A stretch of 64,000 bases of DNA from Luzula sylvatica (lineage: Eukaryota > Streptophyta > Magnoliopsida > Poales > Juncaceae). The position numbers were made by a program, and so were the translations under genes. Positions 10,084-22,890 of the stretch are shown here, in pieces. The DNA lies in the NCBI GenBank assembly GCA_946800325.1, contig OX326956.1, positions 48,779,052-48,843,051 on the forward strand. Reading direction: 5' to 3'. The notes below the pieces were generated by a model that saw only the letters and a program-made list of their open reading frames with translations, did no database searches and had not been told where the DNA came from. The first letter of the stretch is position 1, and each line of letters opens with the position of its first letter.

Positions 10084-11489
10084 TTAATTATAACAAGGGG
10101 AACACGGAGGTGAATTTCATTTTGAAGAAGAGAGACCAACTTTCTCCTGAGCCGTAAGAAGAAGCCTTCAACGGACTTTTTGGGATGGTGCTAAAATATT
10201 GAATAAATAATATGATATGATATAATATTGAATAAGAACGTATATAATTTATTTATATTGAATAAGAATGTATATTTTATAAATTTATTTATTTATTATA
10301 TAATGTAGTGTTATAATATGATATATTTTGATGTAATAAATTATATTATGATATACTAAAATATAATATAATTAATATATTATATTATACATTTAAATTT
10401 GGTGAAATTAAAATTAATATATTATATTATGAAATTAAAATTAATATATATTGTAATAAATAATAATATAATATTATATAATATTTATTTAAAATATAAA
10501 TATAACATAAATATAATTTCATTTTTATTAAAACATTTAAATTTTATTAAATTTATTTAATAATATACGTACGATGTTGATTATTTCATTTTAACAAAAA
10601 TATTCTTTTTAAAAGTTTCAACAAAATTACTATAATAGATTAAGATTTTTTGTTTATAATTTATTTATATATAGACTCTTGGTTTTAATAATTTATCCAA
10701 TGCAATTTACTATATTAATTTTAATTTCGATCTTCCTTGTTTGTGACGCAAAGAAACCACCTCTCCTCATCCAATCAGAGAAATTATTTTGTATGTTGCT
10801 TTCCCGACTTCCACTATGCATCTTTATTTCACTTCTATTCTTCTCTCTCTCTGACTCTCCGGATAAGGTCCAATTTCCTAGGCATCTTTATTTGTTCTGA
10901 GTGTTTTGTTTAACATCTCCCCCCTGGTCTACAGAAGATAAAATATCTCACGTATCTTTGGTTGTTTAAATTATCTTAACAAAATAAATATTTTTTTTTT
11001 GTAAAATAATAATTTTCAAGATGAATTTAATAATTACATTTATATATCCACTAAATTATTATCTCGACAATTCGTGACTTTATGATTATCTCATATGTTA
11101 GTGTAAACTAACATGACCCGTACGACAAAATTCCATGCATCCTCGTCGATTTGTTTTAAAATTATATCATTAATAATTATGCATCCAATGAAAGAACATA
11201 AATATGATAATTGTAAAAATAATTTGACATATTTTTGTCATGTTCGAATTGTACATTGTTTTCATTTATTCAGTAACCAAGTGTTATAATTATCATTAAT
11301 TCTCAATAAAACATTAATTTTTCTCAACCATTAAAGAAGTTGCCATTCACATAAAAACAAATCATAATATATCAACGCAATTTTTGTATTTTGCAAATAA
11401 TCCTAAATAATTTAGCAATTTGACCTTCACACAAATCATCTAGGAACACATAAATTACTTCGATAATCAATCAATGAGAAGGAGATAAG
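10084..11489. other. AT-rich spacer with a promoter-like patch
   Basis: About 10200-10660 is extremely AT-rich. Around 10760-10900 there is a less AT-rich patch with CCAATCAGAG, a CT-run and CCGGATAAGG (I-box/GATA-like). It resembles a plant promoter or leader, but no gene follows it. The 73-residue frame at 10679-10900 has no recognised similarity and starts at a non-ATG codon. Confidence 0.3.
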
Positions 11490-11864
11490 TGTAGGGAATC
11501 GATCCGACCCCGGACCGCACAACGGATATGAAGGTCTCGTACGGTTCCCAAAATCCGAGATCACGCATCGACTTCGAGAGTACGATGTAAAATATGATAG
11601 ACGATTACCGACGTGAAATTGATGGCGCACGACGGGTTGATCGCTCGCATCATTCTCTTTGCCGGTGTCACGTTGGTGACTAGCCCGTGCGTCCTATACC
11701 ACACGTCTCCCACCGTTTGGACTCCATTAACGCCTCCGGTTTTATCACAACTAAGAACCACATGTGTCGCTCCTCTACTCGTATTCACCGTGATTCGTAG
11801 CACCTGCCTAGACGATGAACCGGCGAACTTGCTTGATCGCGTTTGATTCTCTAATCCGAGAAAA

Positions 11865-11896
<32 letters not shown>

Positions 11897-12470
11897 TTCT
11901 CATCACACCCACTTTGATGGTGTTCTTCAAAAAAATGACTTGTCTCGATTAGTCTAATATGAATTAGATTCAGAATTAACTTATTAGAGGAGAGAGAAAC
12001 ATCCTATATATGGGCCAAAATGTATGTATACCTAGTATACAACTTTTCAAACATAAAACTGCATGTGTCCTTTCAGTATTCTGTTGAAACTAAATTGTTA
12101 AATCATTCCAACCGACTTCAAACCTTCACGAAAGTTGTAGATAATATTATTATCTTTCCAACCCAATTCGGACCAGCCCAATTGGAGTTCGGATGCGAAC
12201 GTTATGACGGTTTTACTAACTATATGTCAAACTGTCGCATCCTTTCGGTATTCCATTAAAACGAAAATGATAAATCGCTCAAATAAAATATATTTCTACA
12301 TGAAAGTTCTAGATAATCTTATTATCTAACCATCCCAATTTGAACCATTCGAATTGAAGTTCTTATCTGAAAGTTGTGCCAGTTTTACTAAAACTGTTTA
12401 AACTGAATTTTCTGGTTTTCTTAATAAAATCGTTTATTATCAATTTAACTATGTATATCCAATATACATA
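11490..12470. repeat. LTR-like dispersed repeat, copy 1
   Basis: It starts TGTAGGGAATCGATCCGAC. Its first 370 bases align well with 41178-41545, including the CACACGTCTCCCACCGT and GATCACAACTAAGA-type words. It then shares GAGAAAACTCCTTTTCTC, followed here by a (CT)n run at 11873-11895, and later AGAGAGAAACATCCT. A diverged direct duplication of about 170 bases lies at 12070-12400. The TG start and this sharing suggest a retrotransposon LTR or solo LTR. The right boundary and a target duplication were not resolved. Several open frames inside are shadows. Confidence 0.55.
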
Positions 12471-13013
12471 CGTACATCTAATATACACATTATTTATGTC
12501 CACGACGCGTGCGTTCTTTTGTCCTTATACGTACCATTTATCGTTGATCCCAAACTGTATTTTCTTCAGTCTTTCACTCAGTTTCAGATCTAACTAAAAT
12601 GTACTCATGTATATCACATATACACTATAATAGATAATATAACATGCGTATCATATACGTTAAGCATATGCCAAAACTTACAGTCAAGTCCGACATAGTA
12701 CGACTCGGAAATTGTGATAATTGTGTCAATCTCGAATAACGGTTATTAGTTCTTTTGTTAGCGATATCCGTATCAAAAAGTTCATACAAACATGTCTGAA
12801 TTCTGATTAGTCACTGCCATTCTGAACAAGAAACTCGGAGATACGAAACAAATTTCTCAGATATAATTAAGTAATTCATTGAACTTGCATGATCATGATA
12901 TGATATGATATAAAAGTATGGTCTTGGACACCCCCCACTCTGTTCTCAGAGACCACACTCGCTGAATCACGCTACCTTCTCCTCCCCATACCGTCTTGCC
13001 TCAAGCTCTGCCA

Positions 13014-15417
13014 ATGGAAGCTCCGCAAGACAACTCTCGCCTGAGCTTCGGCAAGATGGGATATGGGTTCCTCTCTCGCTTTATCTCTCTGTTGTTTCCT
13101 CTGCTTTTTGTAGCCATTGAATTTCTTTTCTTTTCTTTTCTTTTCAGATGCAAACACTATAGGAGAAGGTGTATGATTCGAGCGCCGTGTTGCGATGAGA
13201 TTTTCCATTGCCGACACTGCCACAATGAATCGACAGTATGTTAATACCAATCTCTTGTTTCGTTCTTTCTTTGGGTCAAAAGATCAAACACCTTGCACGC
13301 TATTATATTTTTCGTTGTTTTCGTTTCATTTTTTCGAGTTTTGACTATGTTTTCTTATGGTGTTTCAGAAAGATCGGCACGAGATTAACCGGCAAGAAGT
13401 TGAAAGTGTTCGGATTCTACAATTTTTGCCTAATTTCATCCTTTTCTTACTTATCTAATTATGCAAAAAAAGTTCTATTTTGCAGGTGATTTGTCTGATC
13501 TGTGATGCTGAGCAACCTGTAAGCCCTTGAGAATATTTTTTTTTTGAAGTATTTAATTAGTTATTTTCAAAAGATTTCTTATGTTTTCAATTGAATTTGT
13601 TTATAGATAGCACAAGTGTGCTCGCACTGTGGAGTCAACATGGGAGAATTTTTCTGCGCAGAATGCAAATTCTACGATGATGATGTGAGTTATCTTTATT
13701 AATCATTCATAATTTACTTTGTATTTTGATAATTACTATATTTGTATTTCTCTAAGTTAACAATTGATTAAATCGAATATTTTCTAGGTCGATAAAGGGC
13801 ATTATCACTGTAACGAATGCGGTATTTGTAGGTTGTTAGCTTGTTAAAAAAAAACTCTGAAGTTCAATTCAATACTAAATATCCTTTTTTTTTTCTTAGA
13901 AACCCTTGTAATTCATGATTATTATTTGATAAACAGAGTTGGGGGCAAGGAGAATTTTTACCATTGCAAGAAGTGTGGTATGAATTCTTCAAATATTATC
14001 TTAAACTAATCCTCATTCAATGATTCAAATTGATCAAATTAAGCCTTGTTTTCGAAATTCATATTCAATTAGACCCCAATCAATTTTTTTCAATAAAAAA
14101 ATCACTTGATCCAAATTTTCATAACTCTTCTAATGTGAATTATACCTCCATTTCGATTCAATGTCACCTCAAGTTCGTGCTTCTCGGGCTAAACTTACCT
14201 TCAATTGTGCAATTAGATTCATAAAGTCCAAGAATTGAATACTATTTTCATAGAAACGGAATTAAAATTCTGCATTTGCTTAATTTAATTATACTTATTT
14301 TTTTTTAATAGGAACTTGCTATTCTATTGGATTGCACAATAAGCATTCATGTATTGAGGACTCGATGAGGCACCATTGCCCAATTTGTTATGAGGTTGAT
14401 ATGATTCAATTTTCATTTTTTATTAGGAAAAAAATGAAAACTTTTGTCCTTATTTTGCATGGGCATATTTGTGATATTTGCAGATTTTGTATGCGTATCG
14501 ATGGAATTTATAATATATTATTTTTTGTAGTATTTATTCGACTCGTTGCAAGAGACATCGGTTCTAAAATGTGGCCATACCATGCATTCGTCGTGTTTCT
14601 ATGAAATGTTAAAACATGACAAGTATGTATAATTTTAATTTATTTAATTTTGAATTTTTGTGATAATTTATTTGCTTTTTTTTTTGCAGGTTCTGTTGCC
14701 CTATTTGCTCTAAATCAGCGATTGACATGTCAAAATTCTGGAAGAAAATGGTTGAAGAGGTGCTACAAATTTTGATTAATTGCGTTACTTGTTCAATTTG
14801 GTTTCTCTATTTCTTGTTAATTTGTTCTTAAAAGATCTTAGTTTTGTTGAATTATTGAATAAATAATTCTTTTATATATTTTTGTACTACTAATCTAACA
14901 AGACTAATTTAATTTTGTAGGTCGAAGCAACAATCATGCCAGAAGATTATCAGTACAAGGTCATAACTCTCAATTTGTTTACCTAATCTTCATCTATAAT
15001 TTCTAAAGATATGCTTTAATATTAGTGCATATGTATAGGAAGTCTAATAACTTCATTTTACTTTCCGTTTCGAACTATTTTATTATCAAATCAAGGCGAA
15101 AAAGTAAACTATTTTTTTCGAAGCCTCAAAAGTTTGAAACAAAAAGTACTAGAAGTGTTCGAACTTACGCTATTTCTATAAAATAAAAAATGGAAATATT
15201 ATTTTTTTCAAATTTTCTTTTCTCAACATTTTTTTAGAAAAGAAAGAACGATTTAATCTATTAAAGTTTTATTTAACGTTGTTTTGTATTTTAGGTTTGG
15301 GTCCTATGCGACGATTGCAACGACACGACCGAAGTTCTGTTTCATGTGATTGGACAAAATTGTAGCCATTGTGATTCTTACAATACCCGCACTATCGCTC
15401 CTCCCGTGCTTCCCTAA
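13014..15417 (+). CDS. MIEL1: CHY zinc-finger / RING E3 ubiquitin ligase, MIEL1-CHYR type
   Basis: Exons: 13014-13066, 13148-13235, 13369-13407, 13486-13518, 13607-13684, 13788-13831, 13937-13977, 14312-14394, 14531-14622, 14690-14759, 14921-14959, 15295-15417. All are GT-AG; the product is 260 residues. Domains in order: CHY-type zinc finger from GCKHYRRRC (about 18-90), CTCHY zinc finger (about 95-150), RING-H2 starting CPICYEYLFDS (about 148-192), and a C-terminal zinc ribbon ending [11 protein letters not shown]. In Arabidopsis, MIEL1 ubiquitinates MYB30/MYB96, and CHYR1 acts in ABA and drought signalling. The segment between the CHY pairs is a few residues shorter than in Arabidopsis MIEL1. 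Orthology within the family is inferred, not tested. All zinc ligands I expect are present. Confidence 0.9.
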
Positions 15418-16260
15418 TGGAAAATTTGTTCTCTTTTACAAAACATATTTATTCATATCCAAATTTAAACTATCGAGATTATTAATTATATTGTCAAGGA
15501 CGTATTTCATATTCCATGTTGGCTTGAAATTATTTGATTGTATCTTGTTTTTTATATTTATTGTTATGAACACATTTATGAATCTAGTAAATTGAGGCAA
15601 TTATATCTTTTGTTTGACAAGTTGAGGCATATTCAAAATAATCATAGAGAAAATCTGGTTTGGAACCTCTTGGATGCAATATTCAAATTATATTGAAATG
15701 CATAACAATTGTCAATTGGGTATTTTTAATCGAATTTAAGCTTCAAATTAGCATTTCGGCACATTAATCACTACCATCGGTGACTCGGATTCAACGATCC
15801 GATGCGCAAAAAATATCACCGTTGCTCATGCCAAAACATATCATCATCCCAAGCTTAAATTCAATGAATTAACTCCAAAATACCGAAATTGAACAAAAAT
15901 TATTCAAAATCGAAGTAATTTTCAGGTGTGAAAAAATTAACAGTAAGCCTCTTAGGTTAGCATTTTGGCACATTAAAAATTACAATCAGTGACTCGGGTT
16001 AAATTACCCGACGCGCGAAAATAATCACTGTGTAATTCATGCCATTCAGCATCTTCACAGGCTAAAATTTTCAAAATCATAAAAAAATACACAAAAAACG
16101 ATATTTAATCCGAATAATTCGGATTTAATTGACATTAATAAATCTTCTTTCGAAAAATCGTGAAAATTGCACAAAGTAACGAAAATTACCATAATCGAAA
16201 GAGGAAAAGCAAGCAAAAACCACAAATTTTCGCCTAAATCGCTTACAGATGAGAATAATC
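15418..16260. repeat. MIEL1 3' flank with a diverged 210-bp-spaced duplication
   Basis: The segment at about 15748-15836 (CGGCACATTAATCACTACCA...GTTGCTCATGCC) recurs in diverged form at about 15958-16046. Both contain a GTGACTCGG word and a GATGCGC/GACGCGC word. The rest is AT-rich with no gene. Confidence 0.5.
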
Positions 16261-16354
16261 AGTCAAGGGAAGCGGCGGATCAATGGATCAAACTCTAAAT
16301 ATTCCCAAACGGATGTCTCCAGTTGTTTAAATGGCAGAGGAGACATTGTTGGGT

Positions 16355-16373
16355 TGGGCCTATAAACTGGGCC
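16355..16373 (+). promoter_or_regulatory. Paired site II (TGGGCC) elements
   Basis: TGGGCC occurs at 16355-16360 and 16368-16373, about 120-135 bases before the methyltransferase ATG. Paired TGGGCY motifs are bound by TCP factors in promoters of growth-related and housekeeping plant genes. Assignment follows from motif and position. Confidence 0.5.
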
Positions 16374-16491
16374 CAATAATAGAATGACCACGATCTTTTG
16401 TATTATACTCGATTCATAACCACGAAACGAACCCCGATCAGTCATAAGCACTATTTACCAGTAGCTGGATTAGATCTCATCATTACCTGAA

Positions 16492-17660
16492 ATGGCGCTG
16501 TTCGCCGCTCCGTCGCCGACGAGATCCATCATCAGCTCGCCGGTATTCTTCCTCGTTTCAGTAGTCGAGGCTGCATTGCTCATCTTCTTCTTCCTTTCTT
16601 CCGACAAGCCATGTTCCCTCCCTACCACCCCCACGACCGCCATTGCCACCACAACGTCTTCCGAATCCAATTCGATCGTTACTAAGACGAGCAAGGAAGA
16701 TATAGACTGGATCAAGTCTCAGCTGGCGAGTAACAACCTCGACGGAGAGGATACGTCTCCCGGTGAAGGCAATAAGCCTCGTAAAGGGATCAATGTTCGG
16801 ACACGCGATCAACAAATGGAAGATCTTCGAAAGTAAGTACTTTGCAATTCTTTTTTCGATGAATTGCTAGTAGAAAGAACGTAATCCATATTTCGATTTT
16901 GCAGTTTCAAAGGAATATCACATTACGAGGATTCCGAGGCAAATAACCACACAGCTTTGCCGGCTTCGCTTCATTTTCTCGTCGAAGAACACCATAGCAA
17001 TTATGGAGAACCATGGGCCGGTGGAAGAGACGTATTCGAATTTCTCGCATCCGCCACGAATCTCGCCCCATCAGATCGTGTTCTAGAAGTTGGTTGCGGA
17101 ACCCTCCGTGTTGGCCGTCACTTCATTCAGTACGTCCCCTTCGTGAATTTCCTTCGAATTATACTCAAATCTCCCCAAATTTCCTTCAAATTACAATTCT
17201 TTGTTTCGATTGGATTGACAGGTATCTCGATACGAGTCATTTTCATTGCTTAGAGCGGGACGCAGACTCGCTACAGCGTGCTTTTCGATACGAGATACCT
17301 TCGAATGGTTTAACATACAAAAGACCCTTGATAATAAGAGGCGAAGACATGGACTTCTCCAAATTCGGCGATGAGTCTTTCTACGATCTTATATACGCGA
17401 GCGCGGTATTTCTTCACGTGCCTGACGATTTAGTTTGGGTCGCGATCGAGAGACTCGTAAAAAGGTTGAATCCTGATAAGGGGCGGTTATTCGTCTCCCA
17501 TAATGTAAAGTTTTGTTCGAGATTGAAAGGAGAGGAATGTACTAGAAGGTTGACTCAATTGGGGTTGGAGTATGTGGGGAAACAAACACATGATAGTGTC
17601 TTGTTTAACCATTATGAAATTTGGTTCGAGTTTAGGAGATTGAAGGTTTCGCTGAGTTAG
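16492..17660 (+). CDS. Class I SAM-dependent methyltransferase with N-terminal membrane anchor
   Basis: Exons 16492-16832, 16905-17129 and 17222-17660 give 334 residues. Residues 17-36 (PVFFLVSVVEAALLIFFFLS) form one membrane span near the N-terminus. A Ser/Thr-rich linker and a charged region follow. The Rossmann core starts near residue 165 with motif I RVLEVGCGTLRVGRH (172-186), where the Gly-rich loop binds SAM. An acidic residue follows in the next strand (CLERDADS), and a motif IV-like LIYASAVFLHV comes later. The substrate is unknown. The anchor suggests attachment to an endomembrane or organelle envelope. The start is the first ATG, 40 bases after the last upstream stop. Paired site II motifs lie just upstream. 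Confidence 0.82.
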
Positions 17661-18312
17661 ATAACTTTTTCGCAATTTTGTTCTATTTTTTTGTCGAACT
17701 CACGATTTAGAACATTATGAGGTTTTGTTGTTTATATATTTGCTAATGTAGTTATTTTCGCACAAAATGAACAAATGATAATTTATATTGTTATTCAAAT
17801 ATGGAAGATAAATGTTTGACTTTTCAGATGTTTAAAAACGTGCAATTGCACGTATGAAAAGAATAATAAGAGAAAATGTGAGTCTTAAAGGGGTGATGAA
17901 ATCATGTCTCTTTTTTAAATTTTCTTCTCGTGATCTTTGAATTGAAAATGAACTTTTCTTTCTATTTATTATCAAATGAACAAGGCAATTCGTCTACTTC
18001 CATTCAAAAATTATTATTCCGTACCTTCCATGTTTGTTCAATTTGGTCCTAAAAATAGAAATCCAAGTCTTCTTTGGAGGCTCATACACCTATATTTCCA
18101 TATTTCGTCAAAATATTCGTCTATAATTTGAGAAGTTCTTTCCTTCTCACACCATTTGTGCTTCGAAACGGTATGTATTTTTGTTACAACTTGAAGTTAT
18201 TTCAGAATTAATAATCATGATACAAAGTCTAATTGTTTTCTGATTTTTCCTTAATTTCCCCCAAATTCAACGAACCCTATTAATGTTTCTTTAACCTTCC
18301 TTTAACAGCATT
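17661..18312. other. Spacer between methyltransferase and F-box gene
   Basis: It holds the 3' UTR of the upstream gene and the promoter/leader of the F-box gene. No further gene or repeat was recognised. Confidence 0.5.
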
Positions 18313-19428
18313 ATGATGAATCGCTATTTATGCGACGATATTCTGCACAATATCTTCACGAAACTACCCGCCATATCTATCATCCGTTTTCTCATAATTT
18401 GCAAGCAATGGTGCGGAATTCTCACCGATTCCGCGTTTTGGGAGAATCACCGGATTTGCAATCCGTATCCCAACTTAGTCTTCATCTCTAAACAAAAGAA
18501 CTCGACGAGTCTTATCATAAAAATGCCGAGTTGTCGAGAAATTATTTGTCGAGTCGACGATGGACGTTATTGTTTTGGGGGCACCGTCAATGGCTTGATC
18601 TTGCTCGCCTCTATTCACGGTCCTAACTTCCCTCTTATAATCGTGAATCCAATCACGAGACAACACACGACAATAAGTTTCACGTGTAAGTTTCGTTGTA
18701 TCTGTGGTTTCGGATATAGTCCTTTAAGCAAGCAATATAAGATGCTTATAATCGACGACTCTTTCTATAGTGAACAATTAATATTTATCTCCAATATTAG
18801 GGTTTGGACTCTTGGAAGTGCCGAACCGGCACGAGTTGTAATGGAAGATTGTGATTACCTAATTCGCGAGTCATTGTGTATCGATGGAACTATTTACGTT
18901 CATCTCACCGGACCGTCTGAAAGTCTCCTCGAATTTGATGTCGAAGAAGAGACGTGTCGAATCGTAGAATGCCCATTTAAGCAAAGTTGTTCGAAACTCA
19001 TGCAATTAGGAGATCGCCTTTGTATGGCATCGCTCCACAAAGATGATATTTCTCTTTGGGTTCTTGGCGATAATGGATGGGAGACGAATTACATTCTCAA
19101 AGATTCCGCAGAAAATAAGGGGGTCTTGAGTGTGTGGGAATTTGAATGTACATTACTCGTTCATTTTTGGAATACGAAGTTCCTCGTATTTGACCGAAAA
19201 TCAGGCGAAAAAAGGTTGGGGAAAGGGGAAATTATCAGTTTAGGAGAACTTGAAAAATCTTTCGGCGGACAATTTGTTGAATGTTCAAAGTTTTTCGATA
19301 AGAGAGGGAGGTTTTGTTTGGGATACGTGCCGTCATTTGAATCTCCAAAGATTTTTGAGAATGTTTTGACAAAGGATAACGAAGCCAGTACCGGTTCTTG
19401 TGGTGCCGGAATTTCATATGATTTTTGA
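18313..19428 (+). CDS. F-box protein with F-box-associated beta-propeller-like domain
   Basis: Intronless, 371 residues. The F-box spans residues 3-45 (NRYLCDDILHNIFTKLPAIS onward, with the KQWCGIL segment) and would dock on SKP1/ASK in an SCF ubiquitin ligase. The rest resembles the F-box-associated interaction domain, with the typical NGLILLAS, NPITRQ, GFGYSPLSKQYK and CIDGTIYVHL strand words. These proteins recruit unknown substrates and belong to a fast-expanding plant family. Two ATGs are adjacent; the first is used. A broken relative on the opposite strand lies at 35179-36431, so the two are dispersed paralogues. No specific function can be given. Confidence 0.85.
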   Translation: MMNRYLCDDILHNIFTKLPAISIIRFLIICKQWCGILTDSAFWENHRICNPYPNLVFISKQKNSTSLIIKMPSCREIICRVDDGRYCFGGTVNGLILLASIHGPNFPLIIVNPITRQHTTISFTCKFRCICGFGYSPLSKQYKMLIIDDSFYSEQLIFISNIRVWTLGSAEPARVVMEDCDYLIRESLCIDGTIYVHLTGPSESLLEFDVEEETCRIVECPFKQSCSKLMQLGDRLCMASLHKDDISLWVLGDNGWETNYILKDSAENKGVLSVWEFECTLLVHFWNTKFLVFDRKSGEKRLGKGEIISLGELEKSFGGQFVECSKFFDKRGRFCLGYVPSFESPKIFENVLTKDNEASTGSCGAGISYDF

Positions 19429-21600
19429 ATGATAAGAGTTTAGCTTAGAGTAAGATCATTTTTTCTTCAATGAGTGTAAGTCCAAGGATGAAAATAAGTA
19501 ATACAAAATGGTTGTGTTTTTTTTGTTGTAATTTTTAATGTTTTGTTTATAGTCAAGACCATAATAATATGGAGCTTAATTTTATTAAAAAATAAAAATA
19601 GGGCTTAATTTTAAATCAGAAAACAATAATATGGGGTTTAATTGATTCTGTGCTTCAAATAATGGAGGCTTTTTTTTAGTAGTTGGGGCTTTCAAAACTA
19701 AAATGACTCGTCAATTTTTTTGTGCTAAAGAAACTATCATTTTCAAATAACCAAACAATATATAAAAAACAAAGAAATTCTTAAATAATATCCTAACTTT
19801 TCTGAATATTAAAAAAAATCCTCATTTTTTTGATAGTGCAAAAATCTTCCCTCAAAACAGAAGTTTCATTTTCAAATATATAATTTTAATATTTTATTTA
19901 TTATATATTTTCCTTTGAAACCTACCATGAAATAATAAAAAAAATAAACGGTATAAAAGTTTTCAGCACGAAGAAAACTTCTTGGAAAAAAAATAACTTT
20001 TAGCAGTCTGTTTAATGTATACTCACTTTTATATATATTTCAATATTTTCAATATATTTTTATTTTTGATATTGACTAATATAAATTATTAATTATTATG
20101 TGAATAAGTATTAATTAGTATGTTAATAAATATTGATTTTTTAATTTGAACAATGTTCAAATTGGATGTAGTTGATTATCTTAACTTTATGTCCGGACAT
20201 ATAATAAATATATGAGCTAATATATAATTTACGTAATAAGTAATATATTTATTTGTTATTAATTGAATACATTATATGTCAAATAATGTATGATATTTCT
20301 AAATATATAAACTAATATATAATAAATTTATTATTAAATATTTATGATTTATTTAAATAATAAAAAAAAGCAAAATACTTTAGTAACATTAAATATTATG
20401 AAAATAGAGGGGTATATTAGTCCCAAAAAAAATACCATACAAAGTTAAGTTTAATATTATTGAGAAAGTAAGATTGGATGTAGTATTTTTAGATCCAGGA
20501 AAATACAAATTCTTTGTTTGGTGAGTCTGAGAAGTACGAGTTTTGTGAATTTGATCTTAATTTCCTGTTTTCTCACTTTTTCTTCTTTAATATGCATTTC
20601 ACAGGCTTTATACTCATGGCAAATTTATTTTCAAGTTTCTTTAAGTTTTTATTTGATTTCTCTTCTTGTACCAAGAATGATATACAATTCAGGATCGGGG
20701 ATAAAAAAATTGTAAATTGGTCTATAGACTCTATACTAATTAGGGCTGTACTTATTTGAGCATTTTTGTCACTTATTGGTGGCTAAATTAGTATATGATA
20801 GATAGATAGTTTAGTGATAAATATTTTTAGGAATTCGATTACATATGGCCAAATTCAACAAATGAAGTCAATTTTAGGAATAATGCATTATTGCCCTTAT
20901 TCTATTAACTGTTGTTTTTCTCTTCAAATTGAAAACGATTATATTTTAACTGAAAATAATTAAGAGTGATTTCTTTTTTTTTTACCCGTAGGTGAATTAA
21001 GAGTGATTTCAATAATATATTACTTGCCAATTCAACTGTGAAATAATTGTGCAATAGTTAAAAAGAGTAATTTGTACCGTCCTGCTTTTCTCTTTAGAAT
21101 ATTGGTTGTACCGTCCAAATTTTTTTTGTACTCGTAATTTTTTGGACAAAAATTTTTTGGACAAATTACTCTAATTTGTACGGTCATGCTTTTTAATTTA
21201 CAATTACATTAAAAGGAATTTTTGTCAAAAAAAAAATTAACACCATCAAATGTTACTTTAACCCCAATAGGGAATTTTTTGAAAATAAAATTTTGATTTG
21301 GTGAGTTTTTTGGAATATCCAAAATATATAGGGGTTTTTTTTTAATTTCCGAAAAAGTTACGGTTTTTTTTGAAAATTTCCCGTATAATTATCTAATTTT
21401 GTGTTTATTCATTGATTGATATAAAATGGAGGATCATTTTTTTTTATCGAAAGACAAGCACGATACGCGTTATTTTTATATAACTTAAAAATGAATACAA
21501 TGTTACAATATTTGCATGTGTTCTCTAAAGTCCGGTAGACTTGTAACCCTAGCGAGTATTTAAACTTACAAAAAGTATATCATTCCTATCCTATAGTTAA
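19429..21600. mobile_element. Degenerate Mutator-like relics
   Basis: About 19785-19925 resembles the left arm, and 21190-21385 the right arm, of the intact element at 23675-24766. Shared words include CTAACTTTTCTGA, and AACCCCAATAGGG with GAAAATTTCCC. A second interior-like piece lies near 20400. The intervening DNA is AT-rich and probably holds later insertions. Target duplications no longer match. The 81- and 65-residue frames near 20514 are unsupported. Confidence 0.45.
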
Positions 21601-21997
21601 TTACTCGTATCTTAGCAATTGACCTTCCATTTTGGTGGCTAGTTCTTCGGCGCATTTGATCACTAACTCGTGCATTATTTTCTTTCTTTGAAATATTCGA
21701 TTATTCCGTTTCCGCCAAATTGTCCAAATCGTGACTAGACACTTGATGTCCCATAATTGTGTGTTCCTTCGTTTTGGATAGCCGGTTATCCCACCAAAAA
21801 TCATTGGGCGAAATTGCTTGTAACGGAGCAGTTGGGTTGATGTGACCCCATACCACTTGAGAGAATGGACAATCTTTGAATAAGTGCACGGACGAGTCGA
21901 TGGGAGAACTACAAATCAAGTACTTCCAAATCATGTAGGACAAGAGGAGTGAAAATGAGAGTCCGAGACAAGAAAATGGATTCATATCAGAGAGCAA
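21601..21997 (-). pseudogene. LINE remnant, C-terminal reverse transcriptase zinc-binding region
   Basis: Two overlapping minus-strand frames together resemble the zf-RVT tail of plant LINE ORF2. The first (from 21997) carries SVHLFKDCPFSQVVWGHI. A frameshift near 21790-21710 moves the reading to LVTIWTIWRKRNNRIFQRK in the second. The piece is truncated on both sides, has lost the polymerase domain and is dead. A related fragment lies at about 46385-46565 on the plus strand. Confidence 0.7.
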
Positions 21998-22260
21998 ATT
22001 AAGAGATATGTGGGCAAATCATGTTGGTTAAATGATGATTGGGTAATATAAATTTGTATGTTAAATTTGTTTTTGTGAAAATTAAATTTTGTATGTTGAT
22101 ATTAATGTTTGTAATTAAAATTATACTTTGTACATTAAATTATATATTGAAAAGGTAATATTTGTACATTGATTTATATATTGATTTGTATGGTAATATT
22201 TTGTACATTGATTTATAGTGTGATTTATTGGTCTTCCACAATGTATGAACTATGGTATAA

Positions 22261-22550
22261 GGTAAAATATACTTGGTCTCCCAAACTCATCCCAACTTCT
22301 TTGATGAGGTGACAAAATGAGTTAATTAATACTTTAATTAAGAATTAATTGACATGTTTAATTGACAGGTTAATTCATTTTAATATGCTAATATTAATAC
22401 ATGTTAATTGACATGCCAATTAAATTAAATGGTCAATTAATTCCTTGATTCATTCAATTAAAAATATTAATTAAGTTAAATAAACACACTTTGTCACTTC
22501 ATCAGATGTGTTTAAGTGAGTTATGGAGACTGCATATATATATATAATCC
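22261..22550. mobile_element. MITE-like element, family M, copy 1
   Basis: The left end GGTAAAATATACTTGGTCTC and inner TTTGATGAGGTGACAAAATG are mirrored at the right end by CACTTTGTCACTTCATCAGA and GTTATGGAGACTGCATATAT. This gives imperfect terminal inverted repeats of about 50 bases. The interior is rich in TTAATTGACA words. A second copy lies at 23240-23514 in the same orientation. Confidence 0.55.
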
Positions 22551-22631
22551 CATGATATAATATATTTGTGTTAGATATTTACAAAGATGATTGGTATATT
22601 ATAAGATGTGATAAAATATTTAGGATAATTA

Positions 22632-22890
22632 TACCATACCTCATCATTTCTCCACCACATCCTCTATATCACCAATTAACCATTAATTGATGATTAATTA
22701 ACATGGTCATTAACAAAAGTACATCCGATCAACAGTTAATTGATATTAATTAAGAATTATTAATGTATATTTATTTTAATTATATAATAATTAACTGTTA
22801 ATCGGATGTATTTTTGTTAATTACTCTAATAATTAACCATTAATTAATCATATAGAGGGTGTTGGGAGAAATGAAAGGGTAGTGTACATG
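22632..22890. mobile_element. Inverted-repeat MITE
   Basis: The left arm (TCATTTCTCC...CCTCTATAT...TACATCCGATCAACAGTTAATT) and the right arm (AATTAACTGTTAATCGGATGTA...ATATAGAGGG...GGAGAAATGA) are inverted copies of about 110 bases with modest divergence. The element is non-coding. A flanking duplication was not resolved. Confidence 0.6.
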
